Part shown: positions 18,010-27,600 of the stretch, piece by piece
How positions within the stretch are numbered: the stretch's first letter is position 1
How the letters are laid out: the number at the start of each line of letters is the position of its first letter
Notes under the pieces: model-generated
Told to the model about the DNA's origin: nothing
Database searches by the model: none
What the model saw: only the letters and a program-made list of their open reading frames with translations
Assembly: GCA_934278005.1 (NCBI GenBank)
Contig: CAKQWG010000003.1
Span: 1-47,885 of the forward strand
Direction: 5' to 3'
Source: an uncultured Pirellulaceae bacterium
GTDB lineage: Bacteria; Planctomycetota; Planctomycetia; Pirellulales; Pirellulaceae
Length of the DNA stretch: 47,885 nucleotides
Translations under genes and position numbers: made by a program

Positions 18010-18906
18010 ATGCGCTGGATTCTCGCTACGTTCGTAGCCCTGATTGCGTCGGTTGCTACGGCTCATCCGCTCCAGGCGGCCTTGGTGGTCAACGGTTACA
18101 CGCCGGCAACGGCTGGCAAGTACGACCGCTTTGCCAACGACGCGTCCTTTATCGGCAATGCCTACAATTGGTCTGGCGTCGGGAGAACGACGGGTGGGTT
18201 TTGGGGAGTGCTGATTAGTCCCTCTTTTGTGCTGAGCTCCCGCCACCACCGACCCAGCAGCGGCGAGGCCATCCGCTTTTATCTCAGCAATGACCCGGCT
18301 GGTAGTTTTGTGGACAAATCCATCGGCTCCAGCAGGATTATGGCCGATTCGGATTTGGTACTCACCCAGCTCAGCGATGCTACAATTGGCGTGTCCACTT
18401 ATGCCATTGGCAACCCGGCCGCAAATCTGGTTGGCAAAGAGCTGTTCGTGTGGGGACAACCTGACGGCCCAACAGCTATGAGCTATGAGAGGCTGGGCCG
18501 CAACGAAGTCTCCAGCGTTTCTCGCAACTTCTCCGCGCCAAGTGAACTAGTGGGGCAGGGCGATGTGTTTTTTTACGACTACAATACCTCGGCAACTGGC
18601 CTCGGTGCGGATGAAGCCAAGGTGAGCGTCGGAGATTCCGGTGCCCCAAGCTTCGTCATCGGTCCGGACGGGCCTGAGCTCGTGGGCATTCACTGGTTCC
18701 GCTACGATCCTACGCCGTCAGGGAAGCTCGGGGGCTCGGGCGATACGCTTGTGACCAGTTACATCAATGAAATAAATTCCGCTATGGCGGCCACAGGCAG
18801 CAGCGAACGCGTCACGGTGGCCGTCCCCGAGCCGGCTGCACTGTGCTTGGTATTAGCTGGTATGAGCTTGGTTTTTGTCCGCCGCCGAGTCCCTATGGCC
18901 GGATAA
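18010..18906 (+). CDS. Trypsin-like serine protease with PEP-CTERM sorting signal
   Basis: A 298-residue exported protein of peptidase family S1. I start it at 18010, where a typical signal peptide begins (MRWILATFVALIASV... ending near HPLQA); the frame is open further upstream only through repeat DNA. The catalytic triad can be placed: His79 in VLSSRHH (the TAAHC position), Asp115 in DSDLVLTQL and Ser210 in VGDSGAP (the GDSGG position). The C-terminus has the PEP-CTERM signal: VPEPAA at about 272-277, a hydrophobic stretch and a basic end RRR. Such proteins are processed by an exosortase and placed at the cell surface or in extracellular matrix; no exosortase gene lies in this window. It is convergent with ruvB, 36 bases apart. 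Confidence 0.88.
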   Translation: MRWILATFVALIASVATAHPLQAALVVNGYTPATAGKYDRFANDASFIGNAYNWSGVGRTTGGFWGVLISPSFVLSSRHHRPSSGEAIRFYLSNDPAGSFVDKSIGSSRIMADSDLVLTQLSDATIGVSTYAIGNPAANLVGKELFVWGQPDGPTAMSYERLGRNEVSSVSRNFSAPSELVGQGDVFFYDYNTSATGLGADEAKVSVGDSGAPSFVIGPDGPELVGIHWFRYDPTPSGKLGGSGDTLVTSYINEINSAMAATGSSERVTVAVPEPAALCLVLAGMSLVFVRRRVPMAG

Positions 18907-18942
18907 AGTTAAAGCGCTCGGCCGGCCGGGTCAGAGGCGACC

Positions 18943-20013
18943 TCAGTCTTCCGGAAACAACGGCGTTTCCGCCGCTTTGCTGGCCGGGGGCGGCATCTTC
19001 AAATGCTCAAAAGCTTGCGGCGTGGCACAGCGACCGCGCGTTGAACGGATCAGCAGTTCGCTGCGCAGCAGGAATGGTTCGACTTCGTCGACCAGCGTAT
19101 CGGAAGAAACGTTCATCGTGTGCGCAATAGCTTCGATTCCAGCCGGCCCACCGCCAAAAACACGGATGAGTGTTTCTAGGTAGCGGCGATCTTGACGATC
19201 CAGTCCGCGCTGATCGATGCCGGTCATCTCCAATGCTTGATGGACCACCGACAGATCGACCTTGCCGTCGAATTTGCTGGTGGCAAAATCGCGGATCCAC
19301 AGCAGTCGGTTGTTAGCGATACGTGGCGTGCCTCGACTGCGCCGAGCGATCTCGGTGGCGGCCTCGGGACGGATGGTCACGTTGAGCTTGTGAGCGTTGC
19401 GATGCACGATCTCTGTCAGCTCCTCAAGCGAGTAAAACCCCAGATGTTCGCGAATCTGGAAGCGGTCGCGCAAGGGACCGCTGAGCATCCCAGCCCGCGT
19501 CGTGGCACCGATAAGTGTGAAGGGCTTCAGTTGCAAATTTAACGTGCGTGCACTGACTCCTTCGCCGAGCACGATGTCGATGCGAAAGTCCTCCATAGCG
19601 GTGTATAAATACTCCTCTACGGCTTTGGGCATGCGGTGGATCTCATCCACAAAGAGAACGGAGCGATCCTCCAGATTGGTGAGGTAAGGGATGATGTCCT
19701 TAGGTGCTTTGAGCGACGGGCCGCTGGCCATTTGCACACTGACGCCCATTTCGCGTGGGATGCAGGTGGCAAACGTGGTCTTGCCCAAGCCCGGTGGGCC
19801 GTCAAATAGGATGTGCCCGAGTGGTTCGACCCGCTTGCCGGCGGCATCCATGGCGATGCGGAGCACCGCGATAACATCTTTCTGCCCCACCATATCCGCG
19901 ATTCGCTTGGGGCGCAGCGCGTTATCGTTGTCATCTCCCGATGAGTCGGAAAAAGAACCGCCCTGGTTTCCCGAGGGCGGTTCGGCTGGAGGCATGATCG
20001 ATTCGCGAGCCAA
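18943..20013 (-). CDS. ruvB: Holliday junction branch migration helicase RuvB
   Basis: The AAA+ motor that drives branch migration with RuvA during recombinational repair. The protein has 356 residues. The start is probably the TTG at 20013, with AGGA eight bases upstream; the ATG at 19995 has no ribosome site, but both give a full family domain. It shows LRPKRIADMVGQ, Walker A GPPGLGKTT at about 72-80, Walker B LFVDEIHR, sensor 1 GATTRAG and the C-terminal winged helix ending near RGRCATPQAFEHL. The conserved GTPRIAN region continues NRLLWIRDFA rather than the RLLRRVRDFA of E. coli. ruvA and ruvC are not nearby. It lies 52 bases after serA on the same strand, so it probably shares the serC-serA transcript. 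Confidence 0.95.
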   Translation of the reverse strand: MARESIMPPAEPPSGNQGGSFSDSSGDDNDNALRPKRIADMVGQKDVIAVLRIAMDAAGKRVEPLGHILFDGPPGLGKTTFATCIPREMGVSVQMASGPSLKAPKDIIPYLTNLEDRSVLFVDEIHRMPKAVEEYLYTAMEDFRIDIVLGEGVSARTLNLQLKPFTLIGATTRAGMLSGPLRDRFQIREHLGFYSLEELTEIVHRNAHKLNVTIRPEAATEIARRSRGTPRIANNRLLWIRDFATSKFDGKVDLSVVHQALEMTGIDQRGLDRQDRRYLETLIRVFGGGPAGIEAIAHTMNVSSDTLVDEVEPFLLRSELLIRSTRGRCATPQAFEHLKMPPPASKAAETPLFPED

Positions 20014-20065
20014 TCCGTTATTCCTAAAAAGAGTCTGTAGGCTGCGCTACTGCAGCCATCGCCGC

Positions 20066-21697
20066 TTATTGCAGCCAGAGCGGCAACTTGCCCGCGGGCG
20101 GCAGATCGATCGTTTGCACGCGATCGACCGCGTCGATGGACAACATATCATCCAGGGCTGCCTGGGTGGGCTGGCTGTCAAGGTTGAGTACTCCGATAGC
20201 CGATCCGCCGGGTGTATCCCCGGAACGGCCCACGGACATCTGCCCGATATTGACTTGATGCTTACCGAAAGCAGTCCCCACGCGGCCGATAATGCCTGGT
20301 ACGTCTTGGTGGGTAAAGATCAACAGTTTGCCATCCATGTAGGCTTCCAAGCGATAATCATCCAGCATCACCAGTCGCGGCATCGTATGACCAAAGACGG
20401 TTCCGGCTGCGGTCACCGTCTGGCCTCCGCCACTGACCTTCACGCTGATAGTAGAGCTGAAAGCGCCCATGTCTTGGCTGCGGCTCTCGGTAAGCTCTAT
20501 GCCGCGTTCGCGCAGCAGCATCTCCGCGTTGATAATGTTGACTTCCTCCTCCAAGTGCCTTTCCAGCAAGCCCGCGCAGAAAGCATTGGTCAGCAGCTTG
20601 GTGTCGCGGCCAGCCACTTCGCCGCGATAGGTCAAGTGGCAGCTTGCCACCGGTTCGCTGTGCCACTGGCTGATCAACAGTCCCAAGCGATGCGCCACGT
20701 TGAGATAGCTGCGCAGGGCGTCGAGCGTCTTGGGGTCGAGCGCCGAGACGTTGACCGCATGGCGAATCTCTCCCGTGTTGAAGAAGTTCAACAGCAGGTG
20801 GATTCCCTCGACGGCGACCTGCGTCTGCGCCTCTTCGGTGCTGGCTCCCAAGTGCGGTGTGCAGACGACCCCTGGCATGCCGAACAGTGGGCTGTCGGTA
20901 CAGGGCTCCTCCTCGAAAACGTCCAGAGCCACTCCGCCTATCTGACCCGACTTGAGGCCCGCTACCAGAGCCGCCTCGTCATAGATTCCACCCCGGGCAC
21001 AATTAATCAAGCGAATTCCGGGCTTGAGGTTGGGCAGATCCTTCATGCCGACCAAGTGCTTGGTCTCGGCGGTCAGCGGAGTGTGCACCGTCAAGTAATC
21101 GACTTTAGGTAGCATCTCTGCGACGGTTTCAACTCGCTCGATGCCCAACTTGGTGGCCTGCTCTTCGGTCACGAACGGGTCGTAGGCGATGACCCGCATG
21201 CCAAAGGCCAGTCCGCGCAGAGCGACTTCCCGACCGATGCGTCCCAGGCCGACCACGCCGAGCGTTTTATCGGCCAGCTGCGTGCCCATGTATTCTTTGC
21301 GATCCCATTTGCCATTGCACAGCGACTGATAGGCCGGAGCAATGCTGCGCGATAAGGCCAACATGAGCGCGAAGGCGTGTTCGGCTGTCGATAGAGTGTT
21401 GCCTGCCGGCGTGTTCATGACCACGATGCCCAGCCGAGTAGCCGCCTCTTTGTCAATATTGTCAGTACCGACGCCGGCCCGCACGATGGCCTTAAGACGC
21501 TTGTTTCCCTCGAGCGATTCGGCGGTAATCTTCACTCCGCTGCGGATGATGACCCCATCGAATTCAGTTAGGGCCTGTCGCAGGTCAGCTCCCTTAAGGC
21601 CTATTCGCTCCTGGAATTCGAAGCTGCTATCGGCTTTGAGTAGATCGATACCTTCTGCGGCAATTGGGTCGAGTACTCCGATGCGAAACTTGGCCAT
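20066..21697 (-). CDS. serA: D-3-phosphoglycerate dehydrogenase
   Basis: It catalyses the first step of serine synthesis, oxidising 3-phosphoglycerate to 3-phosphohydroxypyruvate with NAD. At 543 residues it is the long form. The Rossmann motif GLGRIG is at 151-156 and the catalytic residues are Arg235 (NCARGG), Glu264 and His282 (TPHLGAS). An intervening allosteric-substrate-binding domain follows (about 320-450), then a C-terminal ACT domain (about 465-540, FTHQDVPGIIGRVGTAF), which in this family senses serine for feedback inhibition. The gene lies 63 bases after serC in the same direction and 52 bases before ruvB. The ribosome site is weak (GAAAG). Confidence 0.96.
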   Translation of the reverse strand: MAKFRIGVLDPIAAEGIDLLKADSSFEFQERIGLKGADLRQALTEFDGVIIRSGVKITAESLEGNKRLKAIVRAGVGTDNIDKEAATRLGIVVMNTPAGNTLSTAEHAFALMLALSRSIAPAYQSLCNGKWDRKEYMGTQLADKTLGVVGLGRIGREVALRGLAFGMRVIAYDPFVTEEQATKLGIERVETVAEMLPKVDYLTVHTPLTAETKHLVGMKDLPNLKPGIRLINCARGGIYDEAALVAGLKSGQIGGVALDVFEEEPCTDSPLFGMPGVVCTPHLGASTEEAQTQVAVEGIHLLLNFFNTGEIRHAVNVSALDPKTLDALRSYLNVAHRLGLLISQWHSEPVASCHLTYRGEVAGRDTKLLTNAFCAGLLERHLEEEVNIINAEMLLRERGIELTESRSQDMGAFSSTISVKVSGGGQTVTAAGTVFGHTMPRLVMLDDYRLEAYMDGKLLIFTHQDVPGIIGRVGTAFGKHQVNIGQMSVGRSGDTPGGSAIGVLNLDSQPTQAALDDMLSIDAVDRVQTIDLPPAGKLPLWLQ

Positions 21698-21760
21698 GAA
21701 TCAATGGGCTTTCATAAAGTGAAGAACGAATTAGTTGCGAGCTGGAGACGGGCTCCCGGC

Positions 21761-22876
21761 TCACGCTTGCTTTTGTGCGAAGTCGGTCATATAGCTAGCC
21801 AGGTCCTGCACGCTCTCGACCGGCATCGCGTTGTAGATGCTGGCGCGAATCCCGCCCACGCTGCGATGTCCCTTGAGATTGGACATGTTTTGCTCGCCGG
21901 CGCCCTGTAGAAACTGCTTTTCGGCGGCTTCATTGGAAAAGCGGAAGGTCACATTCATCAGCGATCGGTCGGCGCGGCGAGCGTGCCCGATGTAGAACTC
22001 TGGATATTCGTCCAGCACATCGTACAGCAACTTCGCTTTGCGCTGATTGAGCGCGTGCATCTTTTCCAAGCCTCCGACGGTCTCTTCCAACCACTGGGCC
22101 ACCAAGCCCAGCGCGTAGATCGCAAACGTGGGAGGCGTGTTCCACATCGAATCCGCCTCGGCATGATTCTGATAACGCAGGTAGCCCGGCAGATTAGCGT
22201 CGGCGCGATCGAGCAATTCTTTTTTGATGATCACCACCGTTACGCCAGCGGGACCTGCATTTTTTTGTGCACAAGCGTACATCATTCCATAGCGGCTCAT
22301 GTCGTACGGACGATACATAAAATCGCTCGACGAATCGCACACCAGCGGCGCTGATCCGGTGTCCAGATCGGCGGGGAACTGAACTCCCTGGATCGTTTCG
22401 TTGCTGGTGATATGGACATAGGCCGCATCGGGCTTGACCGCTAACTCTTCCGGCGCTGGCAGACGATCGTAGTTGGACGACTTGGCGTCGTACAGCACTT
22501 CGACCGGCCCTTCCTTTTCGGCTTCGGCCATGGCCGACTTGCCCCACGACCCCGTCAGGACATACTGGGCCGCCTGGCTCTGGCCACGCAGCAGGTTGAT
22601 CGGAATCATTGAGAACTGCAGCCGCGCTCCCCCCTGGAGGAACAAAATGGCGTGTTCGTCACCCACCCCCAGCAATCTGCGCAAGCGCTCTTCGGCCTGA
22701 TGCTGAATAGCGATGAAATCGTCCGAGCGGTGAGACAACTCCAGAATGGAACAGCCCGCCCCCGGCAGACACAGCATTTCGTCGCGAATTTGCTCCAGCA
22801 CCGACACAGGCATGACTGCTGGACCGGCCGAAAAATTTAAGATGCGTTCCTGTCCCTGGGCCACCTGAGTTGCCAT
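21761..22876 (-). CDS. serC: Phosphoserine aminotransferase
   Basis: It transfers an amino group from glutamate to 3-phosphohydroxypyruvate, the second step of serine synthesis, and also acts in the pyridoxal-phosphate branch in some bacteria. The protein has 371 residues, the usual length for the family. Recognisable segments are NFSAGPAVMP at the N-terminus, LFLQGGARLQFSMIP, HITSNETIQGVQF, CDSSSDFMYRP and the PLP-lysine region YACAQKNAGPAGVTVV. The C-terminus reads GHRSVGGIRASIYNA. A ribosome site AGGA lies ten bases before the ATG. It is the first gene of the serC-serA-ruvB series, so the promoter should lie in 22877-23174. Confidence 0.96.
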   Translation of the reverse strand: MATQVAQGQERILNFSAGPAVMPVSVLEQIRDEMLCLPGAGCSILELSHRSDDFIAIQHQAEERLRRLLGVGDEHAILFLQGGARLQFSMIPINLLRGQSQAAQYVLTGSWGKSAMAEAEKEGPVEVLYDAKSSNYDRLPAPEELAVKPDAAYVHITSNETIQGVQFPADLDTGSAPLVCDSSSDFMYRPYDMSRYGMMYACAQKNAGPAGVTVVIIKKELLDRADANLPGYLRYQNHAEADSMWNTPPTFAIYALGLVAQWLEETVGGLEKMHALNQRKAKLLYDVLDEYPEFYIGHARRADRSLMNVTFRFSNEAAEKQFLQGAGEQNMSNLKGHRSVGGIRASIYNAMPVESVQDLASYMTDFAQKQA

Positions 22877-23031
22877 GAGTCTGAGTTCCTAGAAGAATTG
22901 CGAGCTTAGAAGGGGGTGGACAGAGCGGCTATTCCGCTCGCCAGCCGGCCATTTTACGGCTGAAGTCCCAACCGCGGAAGAACGGTCAGCTCGAAAGTCA
23001 GCGGCACGCAGCCGGACTAGACTGAAGTTGC

Positions 23032-23045
23032 AGGACTTTAAGTGC
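23032..23045. repeat. 14-base dispersed motif AGGACTTTAAGTGC, copy 2
   Basis: An exact match to 8437-8450, here 130 bases before the dehydratase start. Its meaning is unknown. Confidence 0.35.
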
Positions 23046-23095
23046 TAAAGTGTATTGATCCACCTGCTAAGATCGGCTCGCAACCGAGTTTGGCT

Positions 23096-23118
23096 CGATT
23101 CCTCAGGTCGAGGAGTCG
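23096..23118 (+). promoter_or_regulatory. Hairpin in the leader of the dehydratase gene
   Basis: A 9-bp stem (CGATTCCTC / GAGGAGTCG, one G-U pair) with loop AGGTC lies 57 bases before the start codon, and a smaller hairpin CTCG-CAAC-CGAG precedes it. No T run follows, so it is not a terminator. It could be a leader structure that affects translation or RNA stability, but the function is unproven. Confidence 0.3.
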
Positions 23119-23174
23119 TAAAGAGGGTGCAAGTGGGACGAAGGCGTCCCGGGGCAAGAAGAGGTGGGAGCCGC

Positions 23175-24287
23175 ATGAACGCCGAGCAAAAACCATTGAC
23201 CCGCAGGGTTCTTAGCTCCTTTGAGGGCAAGCGAGTGCTCGTCACGGGTCATACAGGCTTCAAGGGAGGATGGCTCAGCCTGTGGCTGTCCGAACTGGGT
23301 GCCGAAGTTTACGGTGTTTCACTGCCTGCCACCGCTGCCGATGGTATCTACAGCCACGTCAAACGCGAGGTCTTTCGCGGCGATGCGACGCTTGACGTTA
23401 CCAATCTGCCGGCCGTGCTCGAAGCCGTTCAGGAGATCCAGCCTGATTGGGTTTTCCACCTGGCTGCGCAGGCCCTGGTGCGACAGTCGTATGCCGATCC
23501 ATGGAGCACGCTGCAAACCAACGTTATGGGAAGCGCTAGTGTGCTGGAGGCGGCCCGCCAGTTGCCCAAAACCTGCCATACGATTTTTGTGACCAGTGAT
23601 AAGTGCTACCACAATCGCGAGTGGCTCTATTCGTATCGCGAGAACGATGCCTTGGGGGGCAATGATCCCTATTCTGTCAGCAAGGCGGCGGCCGAACTCG
23701 TAGCACAGGCCTGGCGCCGCTCCTACTTCGACCAATCACCCTATGCGTCGCGAGTCCTCTCTGTTCGAGCCGGGAATGTGATTGGTGGCGGTGATTACGC
23801 GGCCGATAGACTGATTCCGGACTGCCTTCGCGCAGCTCTCACGGGACAGCCACTGGAGATGCGCAATCCCACGGCCACGCGGCCATGGCAGCATGTGCTG
23901 GATTGCTTGTATGGCTATCTGGTGACCGCCGCGTTGGTCCCACAATTGCCGCCAAGCCAAGAATTGGAAAGCTTTAACTTCGGTCCCGCCGAATCGCATA
24001 TGCATTCCGTGCACAGCGTTGCCCAGTCGTTCTTCCAGCACTGGCCGCAGGCCACACCCGGCGTGGTGGTCCAATCGGCGGACAGCACCCTGGGCGAGGC
24101 CCATCAGCTATCGGTGTCGATTGAAAAGGCACAGCGGCTACTCGGCTGGCAGCCGGTGTGGCCGCTGGTCACGGCCATGGAACAAACCGCGCAGTGGTAC
24201 GCCAGCCATCATCTGCAACAAGCCGACATGCTTTCCGTCTCGCGCGAGCAAATTGCGCAATTCACGCAGGCGGCCGAAGGAATGTAA
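23175..24287 (+). CDS. rfbG: CDP-glucose 4,6-dehydratase
   Basis: An extended short-chain dehydrogenase that converts CDP-glucose to CDP-4-keto-6-deoxyglucose, the entry step to CDP-linked 3,6-dideoxyhexoses of surface polysaccharides. I use the ATG at 23175 (GGAG just upstream), giving 370 residues; the frame is open further 5' without conservation. The nucleotide-binding motif TGHTGFKGGW is at about 24-33, typical of this subfamily. TSDKCY contributes the active-site region, and YSVSK has catalytic Tyr166 and Lys170. GNVIGGGDYAADRLIPD and RPWQHVLDCLYGY are also family hallmarks. The partner cytidylyltransferase (rfbF) is not adjacent, so the pathway must be completed elsewhere. A REP-like array follows the stop codon. 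Confidence 0.9.
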   Translation: MNAEQKPLTRRVLSSFEGKRVLVTGHTGFKGGWLSLWLSELGAEVYGVSLPATAADGIYSHVKREVFRGDATLDVTNLPAVLEAVQEIQPDWVFHLAAQALVRQSYADPWSTLQTNVMGSASVLEAARQLPKTCHTIFVTSDKCYHNREWLYSYRENDALGGNDPYSVSKAAAELVAQAWRRSYFDQSPYASRVLSVRAGNVIGGGDYAADRLIPDCLRAALTGQPLEMRNPTATRPWQHVLDCLYGYLVTAALVPQLPPSQELESFNFGPAESHMHSVHSVAQSFFQHWPQATPGVVVQSADSTLGEAHQLSVSIEKAQRLLGWQPVWPLVTAMEQTAQWYASHHLQQADMLSVSREQIAQFTQAAEGM

Positions 24288-24319
24288 GACATCAGACGGT
24301 GGCCCCGATTTTTTGCAGG

Positions 24320-24544
24320 CCACGCTCTGGCGCGCGTAGCTACCGTCGCCAGACGGTGGCTGCCGGAAGCGTCCCACGCTCTGGCGAGCGTAGCTACCGT
24401 CGCCAGACGGTGGCTGCCGGAAGCGTCCCACGCTCTGGCGAGCGTAGCTACCGTCGCCAGACGGTAGCTACCGATTTGCAGGCCACGCTCTGGCGAGCGT
24501 AGTCCCACGCTCTGGCGAGCGTAGCTACCGTCGCCAGACGGTGG
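24320..24544. repeat. BIME-like array of alternating inverted REP units
   Basis: About four and a half copies of a 54-base unit. Each carries two hairpins, ACGCTC-TGGC-GAGCGT and ACCGTC-GCCA-GACGGT, joined by AGCT. Read outward from the shared palindrome GTAGCTAC, both hairpins have the form GTAGCT + stem + GCCA + stem, on opposite strands. Their stems differ at two positions with matching partner changes (GC/GC against CG/CG). Copies start at about 24320, 24374, 24428, 24483 (truncated) and 24505. It begins 33 bases after the dehydratase stop codon. There are no unique spacers, so it is not CRISPR. Confidence 0.85.
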
Positions 24545-24692
24545 TTGGGCTCACATTCGCTATATCCGCTGTAACGCACAGCGTATTCTTAGATTTTCGG
24601 GAACTGCAACGCAAAGTCTAGCGTCTAGCCTCCGGTCGGTCCCGCTCCAACCCACAGTTGCATCGATCCATTCGTTTCTCTGGAGACCCAGC

Positions 24693-27600
24693 ATGTGCCG
24701 CTTTCGCTCTAAGATACTCCGAACAATTTTAATGGCGACTGCGGGAATAGCGGGGCAGGGGAGTGGCATGATTCACGGCCAGCAGACTATCGGCTTTATC
24801 GAAAAATTCGCACTAGCTCCAGATCGCCGACCATTGCTGGAGGAATTGATCCCCGGCACGGCGGATCACTTTTACTTCACCGCCTTGCATTACCAGACCT
24901 CGGGGGAAATCGCTCAGGCGCGGAGCGTGCTGGAAGCGTGGCGAACAAAGTTCGGTGCTACGCAACCAGTGAACGATATGTTTGCGCGCCAACAGTTGTT
25001 GGAATACGCTACTCAACCCCAGCAAACGTTGGAATTTCTCAAACGCGAACTGGGCTTGCAACTCAATCACGCGGCCCCCTCTCACGACCGGGCCGCTAGT
25101 TTGCCGGTTCAGTTGGATAACGGTCAGATTGAACTGGATAAGCTCATCGAGCAAGCCCTGGCTCAGGACCCGAGCCTATCGCAAATCGAAACTGGAGCTC
25201 TGCCGCTCGTGCTGCACCGGCCGCTGAGCACCGCGCAGCTGCGAGCTGTATTGGGCCGGCTGGATCGGGCGGACGTACCTGGAGTTGTGAAGGCGATCGC
25301 CAAGGAGCTGAAGCTCCAGGATTCGCCTGGCTTTGGCGCAAGTCCCATCCACTCCTTGTTAACGCTGCAACAGCTCGAAGAACTTGTGGCGCTGATGCCT
25401 GACCTGTTGCAGAACGACAGCTTTGTGCGCGCAGTCGCAGCCCGCCTAGCACCCGCCGAGGGCGCATCGCTGAGCGATAAAGCTGAGATGCGAGGCTATC
25501 TGGATCGCCTGCGAAGTTGGACGGAACGCTTGCCCGCTTCGCAGAACAGCTTTAAGGCGCTGGTGCTGGGCAATTTGCTGCGGCTGGATCTAAGCGAGGA
25601 CAAATACGATCGTGGCCTGTTCATCGAATATTTAAAGTTGCCACGGGCTGCGGACTATTACGAACCGCGCCGGTTAGGCAATATTGGTGGCGCACTAACC
25701 CAACTCGACTTTTCACTGCAGCCGCAGGTCAGCTTGCCTCCCATGGGCAACGACAGCGACCTGATCCGCCGCTACTTGGAACACTTTTTCCAAAGCGATG
25801 ACAACGTGGACGATTTCGCCCCGTACCTTAAGCGCGAATTCCTCGACCGCGTTTACGCACAAACTAAAATTCTCTATGGCCTGGGCGATTCGGCAACTTG
25901 GTATGCCAAGCTCACACCCAGCGAACAGCAGGAATTGCGTCAGCGAGTCGAGTTGCGTTTTGCGCCGCACAACGCACATCGGTTTGCGATCGACGCAGCG
26001 GTCAGCCTGCAAGTCGAATTGAAAAACGTCGATCAACTCTTGGTCAAGATCTACGACATCAATCTGCACAATTATTATCGCAATAACACTCAGCCGCTGA
26101 GCACCGATATCGACTTGGACGGCTTGATTCCCAATCAGCAACGACAACTCAAATTTTCGCAGTCCGCTCAGCTCCGGCACACGGAAAAGATCGACTTCCC
26201 TGAGTTCGTTGGTCGCGGCTCTTGGATTGTGGACCTACTGGGCGGCGGACAGCGCTCGCGAGCACTGATCCATAAGGGACGCTTGGTAGCGATGGAGCGC
26301 TTGGGAGATGCCGGGCACGTGTTCGAGATCCTGGATGAGACAGGGGCCAAGCTGCCCGATGCACATATCGAAGTCGATGGTCGAAGATTCGCGCCCGATG
26401 ATCAGGGCAAAATCGTTTTGCCGTACGCCGAACACAGCGTCTCGCGCCAGATCTTGCTGGTTAAAGATAGTTTTGCTTCGCCGCTGACCATTACGCATCA
26501 CAGCGAATCGTACGAGCTGCAAACCGGTTTCATGGTCGATCGCCAGTCGTTGGTAGCCGGCACCCAAGCCAGCTTGGCCATCCGAGCGCGACTGTCGTGC
26601 AACGGACAGCCTATCAACTCGCGACTGCTGGAACAGGCCAAACTGTCCATCGTGGCCACCGATGCCGACGGCATCAGTACGACGCAGGTTATTGAATCGC
26701 TCGAACTTGATGACGCGGGTGAATTAGTTCATTCCTTCTTAGTCCCGCAACGGCTGAGGCAGTTGTCGCTGACGCTCAGCGGACGAGTTACCAATCGCAG
26801 CCGCAATCAACAGGACCCGGTCAGTTCGACGTTCGTGCTTAACTGCAATGGCATCCAAGATTCAGCACAAATTGCGGACTTTTACTTGCGACATACATTG
26901 CACGGATATCGGCTGCTGGTCCTCGGACGCAACGGTGAACCCATCGCGCGCTTGCCAATCAGTCTGGCCCTCAAGCTGCGGCAGTTGACCAATCCTCAAC
27001 ATTTCACTTTGGCCACCGATGCGGACGGGGGAGTCGACCTGGGACAGCTGGAAAATGTGACTGATGTCACCCTCTCGGCCAGTGACATCCAGTCGGTCAC
27101 TTTCTCTCTGCAGCGTTTCCATCGCAGTTGGCCTGCAATGGTACAACTGGGGATCGATGAAACATTCGAATTGCCACTGGGGACCGAGACGGCCCCGCGT
27201 GAAATATTCACTTTAGTCGAAGTGCGACGCGGAGTGCCGACTGCCAACCTTGAAGGTCACCTCACCCTGCACGAGGGTTCGCTGCGGCTGGCAGCGCTGC
27301 CAGCGGGCGATTTCCAGTTGCAGGATCACATCACTGGGCAGAGAGTGCGCATCGTGGTAGGTGACGCTCAGCGACGCGAGAACTGGATCGCTGCTCCGCA
27401 CCGGTTGCTGCAGGCTTCGACGAATAAGCCGGTGCTGATTCGCGAGGCCAAAATTGAGGATGGGCAACTCATCGTACGTATTGACGGCGCGGACGCGGCG
27501 ACGCGCGTGCATGTGATAGCCGACCCGCTAATGCCAAGCGTTCTGCGCGGAGGCCAGTTGCAACTGCCCCATCTGCCGCTGGCAGCCCGCGGTCTACCGG

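Larger units (their letters stand above)
22877..23174. other. Divergent intergenic region between serC and the sugar dehydratase
   Basis: No gene is visible in these 298 bases. They should contain divergent promoters for serC-serA-ruvB and for the dehydratase. The region holds the second copy of the 14-mer AGGACTTTAAGTGC (23032-23045) and a hairpin at 23096-23118. Boxes matching -35/-10 are not clear. Confidence 0.45.

Noticed and set aside
19691..21112. 473-residue open frame on the plus strand
   Set aside because: It is antisense to serA and ruvB, which have complete conserved motifs; long antisense frames are expected in GC-rich coding DNA.
24138..24508. Open frames on both strands encoding repeated peptides such as RFRQPPSGDGSYARQS
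   Set aside because: They are translations of the tandem hairpin array at 24320-24544; no ribosome site, and the repeat explains the open frame.
24320..24544. Possible CRISPR array
   Set aside because: Units are directly adjacent and contain no unique spacers; no cas genes lie in the window. The same applies to 33204-33425.
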